From the NCBI GenBank assembly GCA_943325435.2, contig CALPPK020000099.1:1-5640 (forward strand): a stretch of 5,640 bases of DNA. Reading direction: 5' to 3'. The translations under genes and the position numbers were made by a program. Source of the DNA: Bifidobacterium breve. Lineage in GTDB: Bacteria > Actinomycetota > Acidimicrobiia > Acidimicrobiales > Ilumatobacteraceae. This document shows, in pieces, positions 1-5,640 of the stretch. Numbering within the stretch: the stretch's first letter is position 1; each line of letters opens with the position of its first letter. The notes beneath the pieces are model-generated. The model was not told the origin of the DNA, did not search any database, and was given only the letters and a program-made list of their open reading frames with translations.

Positions 1-268
1 AAGCAAACAAAGACCGAGTGCGCCCCGCTTTTTCGCGCACGCTTGGCGCAACGGCCACTTCAGGAACGGCGACGACCTCAGGAACGACAACGGCTTCGTC
101 GACTGCAACATCAACAGCCCGTGGTGCTTCTTCAGCAACTGTCTCAATTACAGGACTCGTGACTGGACGAGTGCGATTACTACGACTGCGAAGAACTACG
201 AGGATTCCAACTCCTGCGCCACTGGCAACCAGAGCGATGGCAATGTTTGTTGTAGCCGAGGCGAGCAT
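1..268 (-). CDS. ftsY: Signal recognition particle receptor FtsY, N-terminal part (3' end beyond window)
   Basis: FtsY is the membrane-associated GTPase that receives SRP-bound ribosomes and passes them to the Sec translocon. Only the first 89 codons are here; the frame stays open to the left edge. I read ATG at 266-268. The protein starts MLASATTNIA, has a hydrophobic segment at about residues 9-26 (a likely membrane anchor), then a basic stretch (RSRSNRTR), then a short acidic, Val/Pro/Glu-rich linker at about 40-75. It ends in REKAGRTRSLFA, which resembles the first helix of the FtsY NG domain. The start is supported by AGGAA (bases 274-278) five bases upstream of the ATG; this motif overlaps the smc stop codon. 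The GTPase motifs lie outside the window, so the call rests on the anchor, linker, NG-like start and its place directly after smc, where many bacteria carry ftsY. Another small membrane protein is possible but less likely. Confidence 0.85.
   Translation of the reverse strand, partial: MLASATTNIAIALVASGAGVGILVVLRSRSNRTRPVTSPVIETVAEEAPRAVDVAVDEAVVVPEVVAVPEVAVAPSVREKAGRTRSLFA
60..95. repeat. Imperfect 18-bp tandem micro-repeat within the ftsY linker
   Basis: Two adjacent 18-base units (60-77 and 78-95) each begin with the same nine bases, TCAGGAACG, and diverge after that. On the coding (minus) strand they encode two VPEV motifs six residues apart (VVPEVVAVPEV) in the acidic linker between the FtsY membrane segment and its NG domain. 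Such linkers are usually low-complexity and vary in length, so slippage or duplication is plausible. With only two copies, this is a minor feature. Confidence 0.5.
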
Positions 269-273
269 TTGAG

Positions 274-278
274 TTCCT
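274..278 (-). promoter_or_regulatory. Ribosome binding site of ftsY, overlapping the smc stop codon
   Basis: Read on the minus strand, the junction is CTAGGAACTCAAATG. AGGAA lies five bases before the ATG and shares its AG with the TAG stop of smc. This supports the chosen ftsY start and suggests that ribosomes ending smc are well placed to begin ftsY. It is the only clear Shine-Dalgarno-like motif at any gene junction in the window. Confidence 0.65.
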
Positions 279-3200
279 AGCGCGTCAATGCGTCAGTGGA
301 ACGTTCAGTGATGACCTTCGAAGAGCCGCCTGGCTGCATAGAGACACCCATGAGACAGTCGGCGGCTTCCATTGTGCGCTTTTGGTGACTGACGATGATG
401 AGCTGAGCATCACGACGGAATTCACTAACAAGGCCAAGGAAACGATGCAGGTTCACGTCGTCGAGAGCTGCTTCCACTTCGTCCATTACGTAGAACGGCG
501 AAGGACGACTACGGAACACAGCAAACAGATACGCGAGTGCAGTAAGAGAGCGCTCTCCACCAGACAGCAATGACAACTTCTTAAAGGTCTTGCCTGGAGG
601 CTGAGCTTCCACTTCAATACCGGTGTTCAGCATGTCGTCTGGATTTGTAAGGACCAACTTGCCCTTACCGCCAGGGAACAGCAACGTAAAGAGGTTCGTG
701 AAGTTGACGCTTACATCAGCAAATGCTTCAGCAAAGACGGACTGAATTTCGACATCGACCGCGGCAATGACTTGGGCGAGTTCGCGACGTGATGCACGAA
801 CGTCGTTCAGTTGTTCTTCGAGGAATTGGTGGCGCTCTTGCAGTTCAGTGAACTCCTGCAACGCAAGTGGGTTAATTGGCCCCATGAGGCGAATGTCGCG
901 CTCTAGAACACGGGCGCGGTCTGCATGTGTGACGCCTTCAATCGCTTCCGGCATCGGCGCAGCTTCTGCTACTTCTGGTTCCACTTCAAGGTCACGACGA
1001 ATCATCTCGACCGCAGCTTCTAAACGCATACGAGCTTCGGCTTCTTCCACGTCGACCCGACGTACTCGCTCGCGCAGTTCTTCCAGCTGTTGTTCAGCTT
1101 CATGTCGACCCCGGCGCGCATTATCAAGACGGGTTGCAACAGCACGCACTTCATCACTTTGACGACGACGCATCTCGTGCAACTCAGCAAGACGTGCTTC
1201 AGTTGCGGTCTTGTGGGTTTCAACAAGGTCAGAAAGGCGACCAACGGCAACAAGTGCAGCTTCAATTTTTTGACGACGAGCACCTGCTTCAAGTCGAGCT
1301 GCAGAGTCCACTTCAAGACGGCGCTCGGTATCGCTTGCGCGCTGCTTCAGGAATTGCTCGCGTTCACGCAATCCGGCTACTCGAACATCAAGATCTTTGC
1401 GGCGCAATACAAGGTGAGCTGATTTGGAATCAATCGTGGCCCGCTCTTCTGTCTGGGCTTTGGCAGCAGCGACTTCTGCAGCTTCTGATTCTTCTAGGCC
1501 CGGAAGAATGTTCTCTAGTTCTAAAACGCGCTGTTGATACTGCGTCAAGCGAGCGCGGGTCTCATTTGCAGCATCACGAGTGATCTGTTGTTCAGCCGCA
1601 TTGGCACGACGATCGTTGATGGCGGTTGTCAATTTGTCTGACGCACTTTCAACAACTACCAATTGACGATCAATTTGTGATTGAAGCTGGGTTCCTTGTT
1701 GGCGAGCTGCAACCAGACGAGTCTTTGCGGATTCCACTTCACCAGCAAGACGAGCCAGATCAGCGACTGCTGATTCCACTTCGATGCGAGTGCGATCAAT
1801 TACTTCTTGCGAACCAAGATCGTCAGCAGCACCGAGACGCCAACCTGACGGTGACAATCGATCACCACGACGAGTGACAACAGTGGCAGACGATGCGTTC
1901 TCTACAACCGCGATTGCCGCATCTAAATCATCTGCACAACCAATATGCGACAACAGCGAATCAAGGAGTGCTGCCAATGCGGCGGGTGCTCCGGATGCAG
2001 GCCGTACATGCGAGCGAACTGACTGGACACCAGAAGGCAACGAGGTTGATGATGCCTGACTTATGCCGAGGGCAAGAACTGCACCATTGTGATCGACTGC
2101 TTGCAACGCTTCAATTGCACGACGAGCTGATGACGAATCTGAGACAACTATTGAGGCAAGCGCTTCACCGAGTGATGCCTTGACTGCGGCATCCCAACCT
2201 GCATCAACGTCAAGAAGATCAACGAGCGCACCAACTACTCCGGAAACATTGGCGAGATGCTCGGCCCCAATACGGGCTCGTGACGAGGCAACGGCTTCTT
2301 CTAGGGCTTCAAGCTTTGCGGCGGCACGAGCACTGCGGCGCTCGGCTGCAGCACGAGCAACTTGTGCTTCGTCGCCCAACAACTCAATTTGTTCACGTGT
2401 GGCTGTGACATCCACAAGTTGTGCTCGCAATGAGCCAACTTCGGTTTCAGCATCCGCTAATTCAGATTGGAGACGATCAATACCCGCAGCAACATTTGCA
2501 TCATGCGCAACTAGCTGCTCGGTACGAGCCTGCATCTTTTGGGCTTCGCCAGCACCTTGTTCGACCGTGTTGCGCAAAGTGCGAAGTTCTCCGCGAACCT
2601 CTGCTGCTGCATTTGATGCTTCGTTGCTTTGCACCATATGGAAGAGACCTTGTTCGGTGCGCTCACGCTCGAATGTTTCCTCTTCTTCTTGCAAAGAGTC
2701 ATTCTCTTGCATTGCTATTGCAAGACTGCGCTCAACTTCAATCAACTCTTCGCGCATCTGTGCGGCGTCGGCCTCAAGAGCTGCCACAACGTCATCTGCG
2801 ATGAGTTGACCCTGATCTCGTTCCATTGAACGTCGGCGCTCTGCAATAACTGCTGCAAGTCCACGTGCTCGTTCGCGCAATTGTTCAACACGCATCAATT
2901 CGTCATTCACACCGGATTCACCACGTGCAGACAATTCGGCTTCAGCTGCCAGTACTTCTGTATCTAGGGCGGCAAGTTTCTGGCGAATCTCTTTCTCGCC
3001 TGAATCACCAGCGAGTTTTTCGCCTGCAAGCGCCGTCAGACGTGCACGCAAGGACGCAACTTCGCGACCTGACAAGAACAAACGCAATGCGCGAAGTTCT
3101 CCAACAATTTCACCGTGGCGGCGGGCAGCTTCTGCCTGACGCTCAAGCGGACGTAGCTGGCGACGAACTTCGCGGATGAGGTCTTGCACGCGCAATAAGT

Positions 3201-3759
3201 TGACTTCAGTTGCTTCCAACCGACGTTCAGCCTTTTCTTTACGCTTGCGATACTTGAGAATTCCTGCAGCCTCTTCAATGATGGCGCGACGGTCTTCTGC
3301 GCGAGCGGTGAGAACCGCGTCAATTTGACCCTGGCTGATGATGACGTGCTGTTGACGACCAACACCTGCGTCCGACAAGAGTTCCTGCACATCAAGCAAT
3401 CGGCATTCAACACCATTAATGGAATACTCACTGTCACCGTTACGGAACAATGTTCTCGACACACTGACTTCTGAAAAATCAAGCGGCAATAAACCGGCCG
3501 AGTTATCAAGCGTGAGGGTTACTTCAGCACGACCAAGCGCAGCACGCTTGTTTGTTCCGCTGAAGATGACGTCTTCCATTTTCTGGCTACGTACTGAACT
3601 CGGAGCTTGCGCACCCAACACCCATGCGATTGCATCAACAACGTTCGACTTGCCCGACCCGTTCGGACCGACCACAACGGTGACACCTGGCTCCATCTCA
3701 AGGACGGTGGAATCAGCGAAGGACTTAAAGCCTTTGAGAGTGAGAGATTTAAGGAACAC
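277..3759 (-). CDS. smc: Chromosome segregation and condensation ATPase SMC
   Basis: SMC forms a homodimeric ring that, with the kleisin ScpA and with ScpB, compacts and separates newly replicated DNA in an ATP-dependent manner. The 1160-residue length is normal for bacterial SMC. Visible in order: N-terminal head starting MFLKSLTLKGFKSFA; Walker A GPNGSGKS at 31-38; QGQID at 143-147; first coiled coil about 168-502; hinge about 503-650; returning coiled coil about 652-985, with a Pro-rich break near 926-946; C-terminal head with the ABC signature LSGGE at 1065-1069, Walker B FYVMDE at 1089-1094 (catalytic Glu1094), D-loop ALDD at 1098-1101 and switch His1125 in IIVSHQ. The two coil arms have nearly equal length, as a folded-back SMC needs, so the gene looks intact. 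The start is GTG at 3757-3759. It gives the conserved family N-terminus, and an in-frame TGA 33 bases upstream leaves no ATG/GTG/TTG alternative. No clear ribosome binding site precedes it. Stop is TAG. scpA and scpB are not in this window. Confidence 0.98.
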   Translation of the reverse strand: MFLKSLTLKGFKSFADSTVLEMEPGVTVVVGPNGSGKSNVVDAIAWVLGAQAPSSVRSQKMEDVIFSGTNKRAALGRAEVTLTLDNSAGLLPLDFSEVSVSRTLFRNGDSEYSINGVECRLLDVQELLSDAGVGRQQHVIISQGQIDAVLTARAEDRRAIIEEAAGILKYRKRKEKAERRLEATEVNLLRVQDLIREVRRQLRPLERQAEAARRHGEIVGELRALRLFLSGREVASLRARLTALAGEKLAGDSGEKEIRQKLAALDTEVLAAEAELSARGESGVNDELMRVEQLRERARGLAAVIAERRRSMERDQGQLIADDVVAALEADAAQMREELIEVERSLAIAMQENDSLQEEEETFERERTEQGLFHMVQSNEASNAAAEVRGELRTLRNTVEQGAGEAQKMQARTEQLVAHDANVAAGIDRLQSELADAETEVGSLRAQLVDVTATREQIELLGDEAQVARAAAERRSARAAAKLEALEEAVASSRARIGAEHLANVSGVVGALVDLLDVDAGWDAAVKASLGEALASIVVSDSSSARRAIEALQAVDHNGAVLALGISQASSTSLPSGVQSVRSHVRPASGAPAALAALLDSLLSHIGCADDLDAAIAVVENASSATVVTRRGDRLSPSGWRLGAADDLGSQEVIDRTRIEVESAVADLARLAGEVESAKTRLVAARQQGTQLQSQIDRQLVVVESASDKLTTAINDRRANAAEQQITRDAANETRARLTQYQQRVLELENILPGLEESEAAEVAAAKAQTEERATIDSKSAHLVLRRKDLDVRVAGLREREQFLKQRASDTERRLEVDSAARLEAGARRQKIEAALVAVGRLSDLVETHKTATEARLAELHEMRRRQSDEVRAVATRLDNARRGRHEAEQQLEELRERVRRVDVEEAEARMRLEAAVEMIRRDLEVEPEVAEAAPMPEAIEGVTHADRARVLERDIRLMGPINPLALQEFTELQERHQFLEEQLNDVRASRRELAQVIAAVDVEIQSVFAEAFADVSVNFTNLFTLLFPGGKGKLVLTNPDDMLNTGIEVEAQPPGKTFKKLSLLSGGERSLTALAYLFAVFRSRPSPFYVMDEVEAALDDVNLHRFLGLVSEFRRDAQLIIVSHQKRTMEAADCLMGVSMQPGGSSKVITERSTDALTR

Positions 3760-3777
3760 GGCGTTAACAACAGTAAT

Positions 3778-3792
3778 AGACGGGCACCGTCT
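3778..3792 (-). other. Small hairpin in the mutM-smc gap
   Basis: The 48-bp gap between mutM and smc contains a perfect 6-bp inverted repeat, AGACGG and CCGTCT, with a 3-base loop. It ends 18 bases before the smc GTG. No run of T follows in the direction of transcription (ATTACTGTTGTT comes next), so it does not look like an intrinsic terminator. It could be a weak mRNA structure affecting smc translation or transcript processing, or it could be chance. I see no convincing promoter in the gap: TATTAC is -10-like, but no good -35 lies 17 bases before it. Confidence 0.35.
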
Positions 3793-3807
3793 TCAGGGAA
3801 TGGCGCT

Positions 3808-4656
3808 CTATTTCTGACAACGAGGGCAATATGCCGTGGCCCTGCCAGCAGCCACGACTCGGACGATGTCGGCTTTTCCACAGGTGACACATCTCTTGCC
3901 ATCTCTGCCATACACACGATGTTCTGCTTGGAATGAGCCGGTTTTGCCTTCAATATCCACATATTGGGAATCATCAAGGGTTGACCCACCTGCTGCGATT
4001 GCATCAGACAACACCTCAAAAATGTGTTGCGCAAGGCGACGAACCTGAAGCGTGGTGAGCGAGTCCGCGGTTCGATTCCATCGCAAACCAGCACGATGCA
4101 AAATCTCATCTGCGTAGATATTGCCAATTCCTGCCACGACATGCTGGCTCAACAACAGAGGTTTGATTGCTCCGCGTTTGCCTTTCAGGCTTTGCGCTAA
4201 CAACTTGGCATCGAAATGCTCACAGATGGGATCAACACCAAGCCTGATGAGTTCGGGCAGAACTTGTGACGTATGAACGGGGTCAAACACCACTACCTCG
4301 CCAAAAGTACGAGGGTCGACAAACCACATCTCGTCACTTATCCCATCGCGTTCAGACAGTGACATCACAACGTGCGTATGGGCGGGGCGTTTCGTTCCGA
4401 CAGGTTCCACTAGGACGCGTCCACTCATTCGTAGATGAATCATCATTTCGTCACCGGAATCAAGATCGCACAATAGATACTTTCCTCGACGACGAGCATT
4501 CGTAACTGTTGTACCTGTTAGTCCATGAATAACGGCTTCACGTCCTACGCGACGTACAGATCGCTCTCGGCCAACTTCTACTGAAATGATTTTTCGGCCA
4601 ACAACTTTGGCTTCAATCCCCCGTCGAACGGTTTCAACTTCTGGCAGTTCAGGCAT
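3808..4656 (-). CDS. mutM: Formamidopyrimidine-DNA glycosylase (Fpg/MutM)
   Basis: This bifunctional DNA glycosylase/AP lyase removes oxidised purines such as 8-oxoguanine and FapyG and then cuts the abasic site. The 282-residue protein starts MPELPEVETVRRG; after Met removal, Pro2 is the Schiff-base nucleophile and Glu3 the acid catalyst. Lys59 in RRRGKYLL matches the beta-hairpin lysine. Met77 (MSGR) and Arg116/Phe118 (DPRTFG) match the residues that fill the gap left by the flipped base. The helix-two-turn-helix region carries GIGNIYADE with Asn179. The C-terminal zinc finger is Cys256-X2-Cys259-X17-Cys277-X2-Cys280, with Arg272 in GRAT. I chose ATG 4654-4656 because proline must be residue 2; a start ten codons upstream would bury it. 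The start overlaps the end of rnc by 8 bp (ATGCCTGA) with no clear Shine-Dalgarno, so translational coupling is likely. Stop is TAG. All catalytic residues are present, and this finger distinguishes it from zincless relatives. Confidence 0.97.
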   Translation of the reverse strand: MPELPEVETVRRGIEAKVVGRKIISVEVGRERSVRRVGREAVIHGLTGTTVTNARRRGKYLLCDLDSGDEMMIHLRMSGRVLVEPVGTKRPAHTHVVMSLSERDGISDEMWFVDPRTFGEVVVFDPVHTSQVLPELIRLGVDPICEHFDAKLLAQSLKGKRGAIKPLLLSQHVVAGIGNIYADEILHRAGLRWNRTADSLTTLQVRRLAQHIFEVLSDAIAAGGSTLDDSQYVDIEGKTGSFQAEHRVYGRDGKRCVTCGKADIVRVVAAGRATAYCPRCQK

Positions 4657-5356
4657 TGTGCTGTTCGACGAGTGCGTCGTATGCACCTACGGCGGCAATT
4701 TGTTCGGCTGCTTTCTTTGTACGTCCGTTGCCGGATCCATACGCACGACCGTCAACATACAAAACTGCCGTAAACACTCGTTCATGGTCAGGGCCTTCGC
4801 CTTCTACCTCGTAGGTGGGGATGCCGATTGACAAACGTGCGCATAACTCTTGAAGACGGGTCTTCGCATCAAACATTTCAAGATGTGGAATTGCTTCTTC
4901 AACTGAATCTGCAAGCAATCGCTTCACCATTTCATAAGCAGCTGGGGCTCCACCATCGAGATACACAGCACCGATAAGAGCCTCTAAGGCATCGGCCAGA
5001 ATGGACGACTTGTCGCGCCCACCTGCTGCGTCTTCACCTTTGCCAAGTAACAAGAACTCACCGATTCCTAATTGCCGCGCAATGTCTGCAAGTGCATGCA
5101 TGTTGACCACGCTGCGACGAAGATCTGTCAGCTTGCCTTCTGGCATGTCGGCGAGACGATGAAACGCCACATCAGCAATGACCCAACCAAGAACTGCATC
5201 TCCAAGAAATTCAAAACGTTCATTTGTCAGTGGGTCACTGTTTTCGGCTTGCCAAGAACGATGAATCAGGGCCTGACGTAGCAACGAAGGATTCTGGAAG
5301 GCATATCCGATTCGTGAGGCGCACTCCGCAAGAGAAGAGTTCTCCAAATCCGACAT
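4649..5356 (-). CDS. rnc: Ribonuclease III
   Basis: RNase III is a dimeric, Mg2+-dependent endonuclease that cuts double-stranded RNA. It processes the rRNA precursor and trims structured mRNAs and small RNAs. The 235-residue length is typical. The nuclease domain (about 10-150) carries the family signature ERFEFLGDAVL, whose acidic residues Glu46, Glu49 and Asp53 match the conserved cluster. The second metal-binding pair is Asp122 and Glu125 in ILADALEALIGAVYLDGG. A dsRNA-binding domain spans about 163-229, starting DAKTRLQEL and ending with the basic RTKKAAEQIAA helix (Lys214, Lys215). Start ATG 5354-5356 puts a short 10-20 residue leader before the first nuclease helix, as is usual. The gene begins 9 bp after the acpP stop, but no Shine-Dalgarno is visible (ACTAACGCCAATG), so coupling to acpP is possible. 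Stop TGA lies inside the start of mutM. The gene appears intact. Confidence 0.98.
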   Translation of the reverse strand: MSDLENSSLAECASRIGYAFQNPSLLRQALIHRSWQAENSDPLTNERFEFLGDAVLGWVIADVAFHRLADMPEGKLTDLRRSVVNMHALADIARQLGIGEFLLLGKGEDAAGGRDKSSILADALEALIGAVYLDGGAPAAYEMVKRLLADSVEEAIPHLEMFDAKTRLQELCARLSIGIPTYEVEGEGPDHERVFTAVLYVDGRAYGSGNGRTKKAAEQIAAVGAYDALVEQHNA

Positions 5357-5365
5357 TGGCGTTAG

Positions 5366-5635
5366 TTATTTGCCAAGTGCGAGCACGATGTAGTTCACCG
5401 CGTCAGCAACAGTGAGAAGACCGGACAAATCATCGTCTTCGAATTGAAAATTCGGAATGATGTCTGAGAACTCTTGCTCGAGTGAATCAACAAGCTCGAT
5501 AAGAGCAATGGAGTCAGCACCGAGGTCATCTGCAAGAGTCTGTGTTTCAGAGATATCTGCGGCTGAAATCTCCAGAATCTCAGCCAAGTGGCGGCAAACA
5601 GTTGCGAGAACTTCGTTGCGTTCAATAGTTGCCAT
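5366..5635 (-). CDS. acpP: Acyl carrier protein
   Basis: ACP carries growing acyl chains on a 4'-phosphopantetheine arm during type II fatty acid synthesis in the cytoplasm. The 89-residue acidic protein has the expected four-helix layout, with the attachment site Ser42 in LGADSIALIEL; the usual DSL is DSI here. Helix I is about 5-21. Helix II follows Ser42 through SLEQEF, and the last helix is TVADAVNYIVLAL. By eye against E. coli ACP, it is about five residues longer before the serine and five longer between EF and the final TV, where a Phe/Asp-rich loop (NFQFEDDDLSGLL) sits. The start ATG 5633-5635 gives MATIERNEV, close to the usual ACP N-terminus; only five bases of upstream sequence are present, so no ribosome binding site can be judged. 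Stop is TAA, 9 bp before rnc. An acpP-rnc pairing suits the primary fatty acid ACP, but an ACP for a special lipid or polyketide pathway cannot be excluded. Confidence 0.93.
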   Translation of the reverse strand: MATIERNEVLATVCRHLAEILEISAADISETQTLADDLGADSIALIELVDSLEQEFSDIIPNFQFEDDDLSGLLTVADAVNYIVLALGK

Positions 5636-5640
5636 CGAAT

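Noticed and set aside
18..272. An 84-codon plus-strand frame of Thr/Ser/Ala-rich sequence at the left edge
   Set aside because: It is antisense to ftsY. The minus-strand reading gives a sensible membrane segment, linker and NG start with a ribosome binding site; the plus reading is low complexity only.
1090..1583. Overlapping plus-strand frames of 110-149 codons inside smc as possible antisense genes
   Set aside because: They are Gln/Leu- or Ser-rich mirror frames of coiled-coil coding sequence, with no domain and no start context better than chance.
2180..2809. A 209-codon open frame on the plus strand, rich in Ser, Ala, Arg and Thr
   Set aside because: It lies wholly antisense to the SMC coiled coil. 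Its biased, low-complexity composition is what the complement of an Ala/Glu/Arg-rich coding frame gives. There is no recognisable domain, and SMC is continuous here.
3778..3792. The mutM-smc hairpin as an intrinsic terminator
   Set aside because: The stem is only 6 bp and no U-run follows it in the direction of transcription. smc begins 18 bases later, so termination here is unlikely.
3519..4142. A 207-codon minus-strand frame spanning the mutM-smc junction
   Set aside because: It runs in a different frame across the 3' half of mutM and the 5' end of smc, both unmistakable and intact. It shows no coherent domain and so is a shadow frame.
4657..4686. Ten-codon upstream extension of mutM (MHTTHSSNST before MPELPE)
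   Set aside because: Fpg needs Pro at position 2 of the translated protein as the catalytic nucleophile, so the start must be the ATG at 4654-4656. The extension lies within the end of rnc.

Overview
The window is a compact, ordinary block of bacterial housekeeping genes, all on the minus strand. In transcription order (right to left) it holds acyl carrier protein (acpP), ribonuclease III (rnc), formamidopyrimidine-DNA glycosylase (mutM/fpg), the chromosome condensation ATPase SMC (smc), and the first 89 codons of the signal-recognition-particle receptor ftsY, which runs off the left edge. Nearly every base is coding. Gaps are 9 bp (acpP-rnc), an 8-bp overlap (rnc-mutM), 48 bp (mutM-smc) and 8 bp (smc-ftsY). 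I see no tRNA, rRNA, CRISPR array, mobile element, attachment site, origin or terminator. No stretch over 300 bases lacks a gene.

The order rnc-mutM-smc-ftsY, the sequence style of the actinobacterial-type SMC, and an FtsY that opens with a membrane segment all point to Actinomycetota. The roughly 50% G+C is moderate for that phylum. Together with acpP directly upstream of rnc, it would fit an aquatic or uncultured lineage such as Acidimicrobiia. That placement is inference from gene order and composition, not a sequence search.

Layout: 1-268 is the start of ftsY (N-terminal membrane segment, short acidic linker, beginning of the NG domain). 277-3759 is a full-length smc with a GTG start, both ATPase halves, two coiled coils of matching length, and a hinge. 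3808-4656 is mutM, with its start fixed by the catalytic Met-Pro-Glu N-terminus. 4649-5356 is rnc, with nuclease and dsRNA-binding domains. 5366-5635 is acpP, whose start codon lies 5 bases from the right edge.

The genes do not form a single pathway: they serve fatty acid synthesis, RNA processing, oxidised-base repair, chromosome segregation and co-translational membrane targeting. Their spacing strongly suggests one polycistronic unit with translational coupling. I find no convincing evidence of a novel system. The findings below are small points: an ACP with extra residues, junctions without visible ribosome binding sites, a small hairpin before smc, a micro-repeat in the FtsY linker, and a mixed gene order.
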